41,570 nt of DNA, from contig CAZOOT010000015.1 in assembly GCA_964581455.1 (NCBI GenBank), positions 1-41,570 on the forward strand, written 5' to 3'. The stretch is from VBAS01 sp964581455 (GTDB lineage Bacteria; Bacteroidota; Bacteroidia; Chitinophagales; Chitinophagaceae). Positions 1 through 7,620 of the stretch are shown one piece after another. Numbering within the stretch: position 1 is the first letter of the stretch; the number at the start of each line of letters is the position of its first letter. Below the pieces are notes generated by a model that saw nothing but the letters and a program-made list of their open reading frames with translations, had not been told where the DNA came from and searched no databases. The position numbers and the translations under genes are program-made.

Positions 1-1
1 A

Positions 2-205
2 GTAAATATTGATCCATCAACTGGTTCAGCTACAATTACAAGCTGTGTAACTATTGGCAATTACGGAAGTTATACTCTGGTAACTGGAGCTGGAAGTTCA
101 GGATTTGTATTTTCATGTGCTGGAGATATTATACTGAGGGTCCGTTTATCAGCACCTCCTTTTGGAGATCAGGGATTTTTTGATTTACAATTGAAAAAGC
201 AATAA
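2..205 (+). CDS. C-terminal end of an unidentified protein (partial)
   Basis: An open frame enters from the left edge and ends at TAA 203-205, giving the last 67 residues of a protein. The residues are rich in Gly, Ser, Thr and Val (for example GNYGSYTLVTGAGSSGF), which suggests a beta-rich, possibly extracellular domain. The last residues are DLQLKKQ. There is too little to name a family. A strong terminator hairpin follows 27 bases after the stop, which supports this being a real gene end. Confidence 0.6.
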   Translation, partial: VNIDPSTGSATITSCVTIGNYGSYTLVTGAGSSGFVFSCAGDIILRVRLSAPPFGDQGFFDLQLKKQ

Positions 206-232
206 TCAATTATAATTAAGAAGATTTTTATT

Positions 233-267
233 GGAGGCTGATTCATAGAATCAGCCTCCTTATTTTT
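233..267 (+). terminator. Rho-independent terminator after the first gene
   Basis: A perfect 12-bp stem (233-244 with 248-259, GGAGGCTGATTC and its complement) with a 3-base loop, followed by TTATTTTT. It lies 27 bases after the stop of the partial gene. Confidence 0.8.
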
Positions 268-283
268 ACGCCGTTTCTTTCCC

Positions 284-397
284 GACGAGTCTCCTCCCGG
301 GTAAAGTTAAGCTCTCCCAATATTACGACGAGTCACTCCTAACTCGTCGTAATATTGGGAGAGCTTATTATTACCTTAATTAGGGAGGAGACTCGTC
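284..397. repeat. Nested double palindrome (114 bp)
   Basis: Two perfect inverted repeats sit one inside the other. The outer arms are 15 bp (284-298 and 383-397, starting GACGAGTCTCC). The inner arms are 25 bp (309-333 and 342-366) around an 8-base loop. The heptamer GACGAGT occurs four times, twice in each orientation (284, 327, and reversed at 342 and 391). No reading frame is present. It resembles a REP doublet or a very small MITE and lies just upstream of the REP-flanked transposase remnant, but its sequence differs from those REPs. Confidence 0.75.
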
Positions 398-419
398 TGA
401 GAACAAGAACGTATTCTAA

Positions 420-455
420 AAAAAGCAAACCCCTCATCTGAAGGGTTTGCTTTTT
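420..455. terminator. Bidirectional terminator-like hairpin
   Basis: The stem GCAAACCC (425-432) pairs with GGGTTTGC (443-450) and is extended by an A-run (420-424) against a T-run (451-455), so it could terminate transcription from either side. It separates the nested palindrome from the REP/transposase unit. Nothing protein-coding is visible from 206 to 612. Confidence 0.6.
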
Positions 456-468
456 ACATTTTTTTACG

Positions 469-516
469 CCGGTTGGTATGCAGCAGAGCATTGCGGGTGG
501 TGTACCAACAACCGAA
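469..516 (+). repeat. REP-like hairpin, left copy
   Basis: This 48-bp element is itself an imperfect hairpin (GGTTGGTA near one end, TACCAACAACC near the other). Its reverse complement matches 1136-1183 over the first 19 and last 15 bases, with a variable 14-base centre. The two copies form an inverted pair flanking the transposase remnant, the arrangement expected of a REP/RAYT locus. Confidence 0.8.
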
Positions 517-612
517 GTTAGTCCAGTTTCGTTTTCTTAGTAAGCTGGCAACAGATAATATTCGGATAAGGAAATTTCCTGAAAAGTTAACATGATGTAC
601 TTTTATTAAAGA

Positions 613-1130
613 ATGGCTGAAATAATTACAGAATACCCTCATTTTTTTATGGCAACCAATTTGGAGTGGAAAAACTGCTGCAACCAGATAAGTACAAAGA
701 CATTATTATTGAGAGCATGCGGTTTCTTGTTCAGGATAAGCGGGTAATTATTTATGAGTTTATCATTATGTATAACCATCTGCATATAATATGGCAGATG
801 CAGGCAGATAGAAAGAGAGATGCTGTGCAAAGAGATTTTCTAAAGCATACCGCACAGGAAATAAAGAAAGATATGATGCTGAATCATCCTGTTGAACTTA
901 AGGCCTATCTTGTAAATACCAAAGACAGAAAATATCAGTTTTAGGAGAGAAACGCTTTATCAGTAGAAATCTGGAGTGAAAAAGTGTTGATACAAAAGTT
1001 GAAATACATTCATGAAAATCCGGTGCGAGCCGGTATTTGCCGTTATCCGGAAGAGTATAAATATTCATCAGCGCTTTTATATAAAACAGGGATTGATAAC
1101 TGGGGATTCCTCAAACATTTCCGGGATTAA
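613..1130 (+). pseudogene. REP-associated (Y1/IS200-like) transposase, disrupted
   Basis: This is a remnant of a RAYT-type HUH transposase. Members nick single-stranded DNA at REP hairpins with a histidine pair and one tyrosine. The HUH motif reads NHLHII in the segment FIIMYNHLHIIW, and the C-terminal signature is IHENPVRAGI followed by PEEYKYSSALLY. The natural start is probably ATG 613 (MAEIITEYPHFF). The frame then shifts near the A-run at about 667-672, and downstream there is an in-frame TAG at 942-944 where relatives have Trp (KYQF-stop-ERNALS). The frame then stays open to TAA 1128-1130. With two independent lesions it is almost certainly inactive. It is flanked by inverted REP-like hairpins at 469-516 and 1136-1183. 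The family call is firm; the exact frameshift point is not. Confidence 0.85.
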
Positions 1131-1135
1131 TTAAA

Positions 1136-1183
1136 TTCGGTTGTTGGTACACCAGGCACAAGGCTAGACTGCATACCAACCGG
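1136..1183 (-). repeat. REP-like hairpin, right copy
   Basis: Inverted partner of 469-516. It is 48 bp long, with identical 19-bp inner and 15-bp outer ends and a diverged 14-base middle. It begins 5 bases after the stop of the transposase remnant. Confidence 0.8.
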
Positions 1184-1240
1184 GTAAATGATTTTTCAAA
1201 CTAGAAGGAAACTAGCAGGGAATGGATAAATGATCAGTAT

Positions 1241-2791
1241 TTACATTTTAATTTCTTCTTCATTCTTATCATAAAACTTAAACTCTGTTAAATGATAATT
1301 AGTATCAGTTTTCAAACTTATTTTCTTTCTGAACTTTCTTTTCCAGGAGGAGAATTTAGACCATATCCATCCCTTGGTTAAATAAGCATGAATAATAGGA
1401 TTCACTATAAGTGTGAGATTATTGTGTTGATGTGTAAGCAGGTAATTAAGGTTCTTTTCAATTTCATCTTCTAAAATAAGTGTTGAAGATATTTTTCCAC
1501 TTCCGCTGCAACTGGGACAAATTTCTTGGGTATTAATTGTCATTTCCGGTTTCATCCGCTGCCGGGTGATCTGCATCAAACCAAATTTAGAAATTGGTAA
1601 TACAGCATGCTTTGCTCTGTCAGGTTGCATGAGCTTTTCCATCGCCTCCATCAACTTTCTTTTGTTCTCGGGTAGTTTCATGTCAATAAAATCAACAACG
1701 ATAATACCGCCTATATCCCGCAATCTTAATTGCCTGGATATCTCATCAGCTGCTTCCAGGTTTGTTTCAAATGCATTTTGCTCCTGGTTATTACTTACAC
1801 TTTTGTAACCGCTGTTAACATCAATAACATGGAGTGCTTCAGTATGTTCAATAATCAGGTAAGCGCCACTATTCAGGTTCACTGTTTTTCCAAACGAGGC
1901 TTTCACTTGTTTGGTGATTCCAAATGAATCAAAAATGGGAGAACCATTCTGGTAAAATGTAATAATGTCGGTTTTATCAGGTGCTATTCTTTGTATATAG
2001 CTTTTTGCGTCCTGGTAAATTGATCTGTCATTGACCACAATCTTATTGAAATCCTCATTCAGCAGGTCACGGAGGATGCTGGTTGTTTTGGTTTGTTCAC
2101 TCAGTATCTTGCTGGGCGCCACAGTGCCTTTAAGATTTGTCTGAATGGCTTTCCATGTTTCAACTAATGAATTAAGGTCATCATGAAGTTCGGCTGTTTT
2201 CTTTCCCTCTGCTGCTGTTCTCACAATCACTCCAAAATTTTTAGGCTTGATTGCTTCTATAATCTTCTGTAACCGTTTCCTTTCTTCTGAAGAATGTATT
2301 TTTCTTGAAACGGCAACGATATTATTAAATGGAGTAATAACTACGAATCTGCCTGGCAGAGAAATCTCACAACTTAATCTTGGCCCTTTGGCAGCAATTG
2401 GTTCTTTTAATATTTGAACCAGGATGCTCGGCTTGCCACTAAGCACTTCGTTTATCTTTCCTGTTTTTACAATATCCGGTTCGGTAGTAAAGCTTCCAAA
2501 ATCAGGAATGCCTTCTTCTTTATAATTGATTGAAGCCTGAGAGAATTTTAAAAGCGATTTTGCATATGGGCTTAAGTCAGTATAATGCAGGAAAGCGTCT
2601 TTTTCGAAACCCACATCAACGAATGCAGCATTCAGTCCCGGAATAAGTTTTTTAACTTTTCCCAGGTAAAGGTCGCCTACAGCAAAGCGGGCATCACTTT
2701 TTTCATTATGAAGCTCGACCAGCTTTTTGTCTTCCAGCAGGGCGATTTCCACACCCTGGGGAGCTGAATTAATTATAAGTTCTTTGTTCAA
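1241..2791 (-). CDS. rng: Ribonuclease G/E family endoribonuclease
   Basis: RNase E/G proteins cut single-stranded AU-rich RNA and act in rRNA maturation and mRNA decay. At 516 residues this has RNase G length and lacks the long RNase E scaffold tail. The N-terminal S1-like RNA-binding part is visible around residues 38-75 (VGDLYLGKV, GLNAAFVDVG, DAFLH). The catalytic aspartate segments are VIDVNSG and VVDFIDM. The zinc-link cysteines are in CPSCSGSG near residue 428. It is the last gene of a minus-strand run of HU, TPR protein and small basic protein, a neighbourhood typical of Bacteroidota. A 225-base gap upstream contains a possible promoter of its own. Confidence 0.95.
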   Translation of the reverse strand: MNKELIINSAPQGVEIALLEDKKLVELHNEKSDARFAVGDLYLGKVKKLIPGLNAAFVDVGFEKDAFLHYTDLSPYAKSLLKFSQASINYKEEGIPDFGSFTTEPDIVKTGKINEVLSGKPSILVQILKEPIAAKGPRLSCEISLPGRFVVITPFNNIVAVSRKIHSSEERKRLQKIIEAIKPKNFGVIVRTAAEGKKTAELHDDLNSLVETWKAIQTNLKGTVAPSKILSEQTKTTSILRDLLNEDFNKIVVNDRSIYQDAKSYIQRIAPDKTDIITFYQNGSPIFDSFGITKQVKASFGKTVNLNSGAYLIIEHTEALHVIDVNSGYKSVSNNQEQNAFETNLEAADEISRQLRLRDIGGIIVVDFIDMKLPENKRKLMEAMEKLMQPDRAKHAVLPISKFGLMQITRQRMKPEMTINTQEICPSCSGSGKISSTLILEDEIEKNLNYLLTHQHNNLTLIVNPIIHAYLTKGWIWSKFSSWKRKFRKKISLKTDTNYHLTEFKFYDKNEEEIKM

Positions 2792-2865
2792 GTTGCCTCG
2801 GCTTTTTAATAACCATGTGCCGGTAAAATTACTGGCTGTGTTAGTTCACCGTAATGGGCCTTTTT

Positions 2866-2896
2866 AAAAGATAGACCTGATTAACTTTGGAGCAAA
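2866..2896 (-). promoter_or_regulatory. Possible promoter of the RNase G gene
   Basis: Read on the minus strand, TTTG (2896-2893) is followed after 19 bases by TATCTTTT (2873-2866), seven of eight matches to the Bacteroidota -7 box TAnnTTTG. It lies about 75 bases upstream of the start codon. Confidence 0.35.
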
Positions 2897-3016
2897 TAGA
2901 TGAGCACTGATCCCTATTGCACAACCAGAAAACTGAAAAAGATTTTAAAATTTAAAGTATTTAAAAGCCCGGTTCAAAAGAGCAAACAGTGCCGGATGTT
3001 TTACATACTTTAAATT

Positions 3017-3112
3017 TTATTTCTTATTTTTTTTATGACGGTTCTTTCTCAGTCTTTTTTTACGCTTATGCGTTGCCATTTTATGGCGTTTTCTTTTTTT
3101 ACCAGAAGGCAT
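3017..3112 (-). CDS. Very small, highly basic conserved protein (31 aa)
   Basis: A 31-residue reading frame runs from ATG 3112-3110 to TAA 3019-3017. It begins MPSGKKRKRHKMATHKRKKR and about two thirds of its residues are Lys, Arg or His, with no acidic residue. From memory, very similar short proteins sit next to the RNase G gene across Bacteroidota and are usually annotated as hypothetical. The composition is like that of the smallest ribosomal proteins, so a ribosomal or RNA-binding role is a reasonable inference but is not shown here. It lies 50 bases downstream of the TPR gene and 225 bases upstream of rng on the same strand. It is easily missed because of its length. Confidence 0.75.
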   Translation of the reverse strand: MPSGKKRKRHKMATHKRKKRLRKNRHKKNKK

Positions 3113-3162
3113 AGTTTAGAAATTTTTTAAAAATTAATTTATTAATAAGGTTTATTTTTCTT

Positions 3163-4017
3163 TTAAGGTGTCTGACTGTTGTCAGACAGATTTTGAATAC
3201 GATTCAACAACTCATTTTTCAATTCAGGATTTTTTACAAGCGGAACTGCTTTTTTGTACCAGGCCGAAGCGGATATCTTATCAGCTTTTCTTTCATGTAC
3301 TTCTGCCAGCATAAGTAAAGCTTCCAGGTTATCAGGTTCCAGCCGGTTTACTTTTTCAAAACGGTCAATAGCTTTGTCATATTGTCCGGATATAATGGAA
3401 CCATGCCACAGTGTCATTTGTGCAAATATATTAGTGCTGTCTCTGTCAACTACTTGTAAAATTTTCTGGATACCTGCCATAGGATTATCAGCTATGTTAC
3501 CAAATATATAGCAAGCGCCTAATCCTACATGGGAAGAGTCGTTTTTATCATTAACCTTCAAAGATCTCTCAAATAAGTCTTTGGCTTGTAAAGCCTTCCA
3601 TTTCTTCAACTGTGGATTTTCTTCTACCCTCAGGTTATCTAAAAACAAATGGGCAGCAAAGGTGAGGGTTTTTTCGGATAATTCCAATCTTGCAGCTTCT
3701 GCTTCATACCAGGCATAAGGTTCGAAAATTTTAGCAGAATCTTTCCAGAAATGTGCCAGCTGATGATAAACCTCAAGTTCTTGTTTTTTTACATCACCCC
3801 TTATTACAGATTTTTCAAGTATCTCCAGCCAGGTCACTTGTTCGGGTCTTAATTGTTCTTTTGCATGATGAAGAATTGTATCAATGGTGAGTTCAGATGT
3901 ATTTGGTTGTGCCGGTAAAATTTTATCATTTGCCGTCAAACCTGTCTTTCCAAAAAAGAATAGAATTGCTATAGAAACTATGCTTACAATAATAGCGATC
4001 AATTGAGATTTCTTCAC
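3163..4017 (-). CDS. Membrane-anchored tetratricopeptide repeat protein
   Basis: This 284-residue protein has one N-terminal membrane segment (about residues 6-24, IAIIVSIVSIAILFFFG after a short basic start) and then helical repeats. TPR-like units are clear in the C-terminal half, around GLGACYIFGN, AQMTLWHGSIISGQYDKAI and ALLMLAEVHERKADKISAS. The bulk is therefore predicted to lie in the periplasm, anchored in the inner membrane, as a protein-protein scaffold. It sits 95 bases downstream of the HU gene on the same strand and upstream of the small basic protein, and is probably cotranscribed with them. No enzymatic motif is present and the partner is unknown. Confidence 0.8.
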   Translation of the reverse strand: MKKSQLIAIIVSIVSIAILFFFGKTGLTANDKILPAQPNTSELTIDTILHHAKEQLRPEQVTWLEILEKSVIRGDVKKQELEVYHQLAHFWKDSAKIFEPYAWYEAEAARLELSEKTLTFAAHLFLDNLRVEENPQLKKWKALQAKDLFERSLKVNDKNDSSHVGLGACYIFGNIADNPMAGIQKILQVVDRDSTNIFAQMTLWHGSIISGQYDKAIDRFEKVNRLEPDNLEALLMLAEVHERKADKISASAWYKKAVPLVKNPELKNELLNRIQNLSDNSQTP

Positions 4018-4112
4018 ATCAAAAAATTTTTTTCCAAAAGAATTTCTTCAGGAGCGGCGAAGTTACCTCATCAATTTGAGAGAAAACCAGAAAAAAGGAG
4101 GATTAATAAATT

Positions 4113-4436
4113 TTAAACATCTGCATCTTCACCCGGGCCTGCATCTGGTTTTGTGGTCACCAGTTTTTTTACTTCTGCTACAAATTCTTTTGCAGGTTTA
4201 AAGGCTGGAATAAAATGTTCGGGAATGTGAACAGCAATATTTTTTTTGATATTACGTCCGATTTTGGCTGCCCTTTTTTTAATAATAAAGCTTCCAAAGC
4301 CGCGGATATAAATGTTTTCGCCGCCACTGAGAGTATCTTTCACCTCTTTAAACATAGTTTCTAGAGTAACAAGTACATCCACTTTAGGAATACCTGTTTT
4401 TTCTGAGATCTGGTTTACAAGGTCAGCTTTTCTCAT
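4113..4436 (-). CDS. HU/IHF-family DNA-binding protein
   Basis: HU-type proteins form dimers that bend and compact DNA. The 107-residue product has the N-terminal helices (MRKADLVNQISEKTGIPK), the core strand IRGFGSFIIKKRAAKIGRN, and the FKPAKEF segment close to the end. An acidic tail (PGEDADV) extends beyond the usual 90 residues, as in several Bacteroidota paralogues. It is divergent from mutY with only 86 bases between their chosen starts, so the promoters overlap or face each other in a very AT-rich gap. Which chromosomal HU paralogue this is cannot be told from the sequence alone. Confidence 0.93.
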   Translation of the reverse strand: MRKADLVNQISEKTGIPKVDVLVTLETMFKEVKDTLSGGENIYIRGFGSFIIKKRAAKIGRNIKKNIAVHIPEHFIPAFKPAKEFVAEVKKLVTTKPDAGPGEDADV

Positions 4437-4522
4437 TTTTTTTAAAATTTAGGCTTATATTTTGCTCTAATATATGCCAAAATCTTATGATTGTCAATAG
4501 GATAGGCAATTTTTTTTTAAAT

Positions 4523-5602
4523 ATGGGTTTGAACATTGACTTTAAATCAAAATTTTCCCACTTTTTACTTAAGTGGAATAGAGAATTGAACAATCGAAGA
4601 ATGCCATGGAAAGGAGAAAAAGACCCTTACAAAATATGGCTTAGTGAAATAATATTACAACAAACAAGAGTGGATCAGGGTTTGGGTTATTATAAAAAAT
4701 TTATCAAAAATTATCCAACTGTTCAGTTACTGGCAACTGCCCCCGATAAGGAAGTGTATAAACTTTGGGAAGGACTGGGATATTACAACAGATGTAAAAA
4801 TTTGCTGGAAACAGCTCGTTATGTTTCAAATGAACTTGATGGCGTTTTTCCTGATAATTATGAATCTATAATTTTTTTGAAAGGGATTGGTGCCTATACA
4901 GCAGCAGCAATCTCATCTTTTGCATATAATCTTCCATATGCAGTGGTAGATGGTAATGTATTCCGGGTGCTTTCAAGGGTATTTGGAATTAATAAAGCGA
5001 TTGATTCTGCCGAAGGGAAAAAGTATTTTACAAAACTTGCCACTGAACTTCTTGATAAAAAACAACCGGGTATTTATAACCAGGCTTTGATGGATTTTGG
5101 CGCTGTAATTTGTAAGCCGGTAAATCCTGACTGCGAGAACTGTGTATTCAGAAAAAATTGTTATGCCTTTCAAAATGATCAGATCAGGATTCTTCCATTC
5201 AGGGAAAAAAAGACCCTGGTCAGAAAAAGGTGGTTCTATTATATTGTTTTGGAATACAGAAATAAGCTATATATAAGACAAAGAAATGGAAATGATATCT
5301 GGAAAAATTTATTTGAATTTATTTTGATTGAAACTCCTGGAAAATCTGAAGAAAGCAAGATTCTGGAACAGGCAGTTAAAAAAGCTGTTCTTAAAGGCAA
5401 TTCCTATTCAATCCAGTCAGTTTCTTCAATTTTCAGGCAACAACTTACTCACCAAAAGATTGAAGGCCGCTTTATTAAGCTTAAAATTCATAAAGCTGTA
5501 AAAATCCCCGGCCTGAAAGCGGTAACCAGGGCACAACTTGCTACTTATGCCTTCCCAAAAATTATTAGGAAATATTTATCAGGGCAGTTCCCGGCTGCTT
5601 GA
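4523..5602 (+). CDS. mutY: A/G-specific adenine glycosylase MutY
   Basis: MutY removes adenine mispaired with 8-oxoguanine in base excision repair. Visible features are the catalytic glutamate in WLSEIILQQTRV, the helix-hairpin-helix LKGIGAYTAAAISSF, the catalytic aspartate in AVVDGNVFRVLSR, and the four-cysteine [4Fe-4S] loop with spacing C-x6-C-x2-C-x5-C (CKPVNPDCENCVFRKNC). The C-terminal part is the NUDIX-like 8-oxoG recognition domain. I chose ATG 4523 (MGLNIDFKSK); an in-frame ATG at 4487 would add 12 residues that do not look conserved. It is divergent from the HU gene and is followed by ssb, the usual Bacteroidota order. Confidence 0.95.
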   Translation: MGLNIDFKSKFSHFLLKWNRELNNRRMPWKGEKDPYKIWLSEIILQQTRVDQGLGYYKKFIKNYPTVQLLATAPDKEVYKLWEGLGYYNRCKNLLETARYVSNELDGVFPDNYESIIFLKGIGAYTAAAISSFAYNLPYAVVDGNVFRVLSRVFGINKAIDSAEGKKYFTKLATELLDKKQPGIYNQALMDFGAVICKPVNPDCENCVFRKNCYAFQNDQIRILPFREKKTLVRKRWFYYIVLEYRNKLYIRQRNGNDIWKNLFEFILIETPGKSEESKILEQAVKKAVLKGNSYSIQSVSSIFRQQLTHQKIEGRFIKLKIHKAVKIPGLKAVTRAQLATYAFPKIIRKYLSGQFPAA

Positions 5603-5691
5603 AAAAACTTCGGTTTTACGGATAAAAAATTTTAACTTTAAAGAGCATTGATCGGCTCTGATTATTTTTTAAAAATTAAAAATTTAATTCT

Positions 5692-6126
5692 ATGAGAGGA
5701 GTAAATAAGGTCATGCTCATTGGCAATCTTGGAAAAGATCCCGACGTGCAGGTTTTGGAAGGAAATATTGCTGTTGCGAAATTTCCGCTGGCTACAACGG
5801 AAACATTTAAAGACAGAGGCGGAAAATTGGTGTCACAAACTGAATGGCACACTGTTGTTCTTTGGAGAGGACTTGCAGAATTATCTCAAAAATATCTGCA
5901 CAAAGGAAGCCTTGTTTACATAGAAGGCCGGCTCCGGACCCGTAATTGGGACGATAAAGATGGGCATAGAAAATTTGCTACAGAAGTAGTGGGGGACAAT
6001 TTAATCATGCTTGACAAAAAAACAGATGGAGTTGCTGGTGTTCATACCGACAGTGGAATCAGTGAAAATGACAGCAATCAGGGCGAACACCCGCCCATAG
6101 AAGACACACCCCGGGAAATGTCTTAA
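5692..6126 (+). CDS. ssb: Single-stranded DNA-binding protein
   Basis: This 144-residue protein has the OB-fold signatures of bacterial SSB: GVNKVMLIGNLGKDPDVQ at the start, FPLATTETFKDRGGK, TEWHTVVLWRGLAELSQKYL, KGSLVYIEGRLRTRNW and FATEVVGDNLIML. The disordered tail is short and acidic; it ends PREMS rather than the classical DDDIPF, so the usual partner-binding tip is altered. SSB coats single-stranded DNA in replication, recombination and repair. It lies between mutY and gldE. A weak hairpin (AGAGC at 5642-5646 with GCTCT at 5655-5659, followed by T-rich sequence) could end mutY transcription. Confidence 0.95.
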   Translation: MRGVNKVMLIGNLGKDPDVQVLEGNIAVAKFPLATTETFKDRGGKLVSQTEWHTVVLWRGLAELSQKYLHKGSLVYIEGRLRTRNWDDKDGHRKFATEVVGDNLIMLDKKTDGVAGVHTDSGISENDSNQGEHPPIEDTPREMS

Positions 6127-6148
6127 AAATACATGTGGCTGAATACTT

Positions 6149-6156
6149 TATTTTTG
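6149..6156 (+). promoter_or_regulatory. -7 promoter box for gldE-gldD
   Basis: TATTTTTG is a full match to the Bacteroidota -7 consensus TAnnTTTG. No convincing -33 TTTG is seen. It lies 70 bases upstream of the TTG start of gldE, so the leader would include the hairpin at 6166-6197. Confidence 0.45.
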
Positions 6157-6165
6157 CATAATTAA

Positions 6166-6197
6166 TTGTACAGGCAGGATAACACCTGCCTGTACAA
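6166..6197. repeat. Perfect 13-bp hairpin in the ssb-gldE gap
   Basis: The arms TTGTACAGGCAGG (6166-6178) and CCTGCCTGTACAA (6185-6197) flank a 6-base loop. No T-run follows, so it is not a classical terminator on the plus strand. The CAGGCAG core is shared with the palindrome inside the deacetylase-like gene (11667-11685), suggesting a dispersed palindromic repeat. Position suggests either ssb transcript-end protection or a gldE leader structure. Confidence 0.7.
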
Positions 6198-6225
6198 GTA
6201 TAATTGATCATCAAAAAAAATCAAC

Positions 6226-7620
6226 TTGGATTATTATTCGGCAATCAGTAGTATTTCTCATCATTTAGCTTTTATATGGTTATCAATACAAACACAGGGA
6301 ACCACAATCCTGAGCATATTACTATTGTCATTAATCCTTCTTTCATTTGTTATTTCCGGAGCTGAAGTGGCTTTGTTCTCCTTAAGCAATAAGGATATTA
6401 ATATGCTGAAAACAAAACAACACCCTTCAGCAAAACGAATTGTGGATCTTTTAAGTGAATCAAAAGAAGTATATACTTCGTTAGTGATCTCCGGAACTTT
6501 TATCAATATTTCAATAATTGTACTTTCCAATTTTCTGATAAATGAATTGATGCAACTGGAAAATGCTCTTGCACAGCTCGGGTCATTTTCATTTATTGTT
6601 GAATTGCTGATCAAAGTATTTATCATTGCTTTTCTTTTAATATTCTTTTGTAAAATTTTACCGAAGGTTTGGGCAACACAGAATAATCTTCGCTTTGCAT
6701 ATGGATGTTCTTTCATTATTGAAGGCATTCATTTATTGTTATCAGGATTAAGTAAAAGAATGGTGGGTCTGGCAGATAATATTGGCAAAAAACTCGGTGC
6801 AGACCAGGGACGAAAAGCCAGCCTGATTGAACTAGATCAGGCAATAGATTTTACAGCCGATAATGAAACTTCCCTTGAAGAAAAAAATATCCTGAAAGGA
6901 ATTGTGAAGTTTGGGAATATTACCGTTAAACAGATTATGCGAAGCAGATTAGACGTAAGCGGTATTGAACAAAGCCTGACTTTGAAACAATTATTAAAAA
7001 GAATTGAAGAGCTTCATTTTTCCAGGCTGCCGGTTTATAAAGTAAATCTTGATGAAGTAATCGGCGTGATAAACACAAAAGACCTCTTGGCTTATATTAA
7101 TATCGAAGACAATTATTCAGCTGACCAGGATAGATTTGACTGGCATATTTTAATGAGGCAACCTTATTTTGTACCTGAAACAAAATTGATCGAAGACCTT
7201 TTAAAAGAATTTCAGGAAAAGCGGACTCATTTTGCAATTGTGGTAGATGAATTTGGCGGCACAAGCGGGATAGTAACTATGGAAGACATCCTGGAAGAAA
7301 TTGTAGGTGAGATCAGGGACGAATTTGATGAGGAAGAACTTGTATTAAAAAAACTGGATGATTATAATTATTTGTTTGACGGAAAAACCATGATCCATGA
7401 AGCTTGCAAAGCAATGCAATTACCGCAGGACACATTTGACACAGTAAGAGGTGAAAGTGAAACATTAGCCGGCCTCATCCTGGAACTTGCAGGAGAGTTT
7501 CCGCTAAAAAATACCGTTATACCATGTGGTGATTTTGATTTTACGGTATTGGAAGTTTATAAGAACCGGATCATGCAGATCAAGGTCAATATCAAACAAA
7601 ATCCAGAATCAGGAAAATGA
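6226..7620 (+). CDS. gldE: Gliding-motility-associated protein GldE (CNNM/CBS family)
   Basis: This 464-residue membrane protein has a DUF21/CNNM-type N-terminal region with hydrophobic segments at about residues 24-44, 88-105 and 125-147. These are followed by two CBS motifs (from about residue 235, VKQIMRSRLDVSGIE and FSRLPVYKVNLDEVIGVINTKDLL) and the CorC-type C-terminal domain after DEFGGTSGIVTMEDILEEIVGEI. CorC/hemolysin-like relatives act in divalent cation handling; GldE supports GldD in gliding and type IX secretion in Flavobacterium. The start is TTG 6226 (MDYYSAI); no ATG fits better. It overlaps gldD by 4 bases (ATGA), implying translational coupling. The gld name rests on gldD next door. 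Confidence 0.9.
   Translation: MDYYSAISSISHHLAFIWLSIQTQGTTILSILLLSLILLSFVISGAEVALFSLSNKDINMLKTKQHPSAKRIVDLLSESKEVYTSLVISGTFINISIIVLSNFLINELMQLENALAQLGSFSFIVELLIKVFIIAFLLIFFCKILPKVWATQNNLRFAYGCSFIIEGIHLLLSGLSKRMVGLADNIGKKLGADQGRKASLIELDQAIDFTADNETSLEEKNILKGIVKFGNITVKQIMRSRLDVSGIEQSLTLKQLLKRIEELHFSRLPVYKVNLDEVIGVINTKDLLAYINIEDNYSADQDRFDWHILMRQPYFVPETKLIEDLLKEFQEKRTHFAIVVDEFGGTSGIVTMEDILEEIVGEIRDEFDEEELVLKKLDDYNYLFDGKTMIHEACKAMQLPQDTFDTVRGESETLAGLILELAGEFPLKNTVIPCGDFDFTVLEVYKNRIMQIKVNIKQNPESGK

Noticed and set aside
454..830. Two minus-strand frames across the REP hairpin and transposase remnant
   Set aside because: Their translations have no family resemblance and they are antisense to the recognisable transposase reading.
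4487..4522. mutY starting at ATG 4487
   Set aside because: The extra 12 residues are encoded by the AT-rich gap with the HU gene and do not look conserved; ATG 4523 is closer to the usual distance before the catalytic region. This is a preference, not proof.
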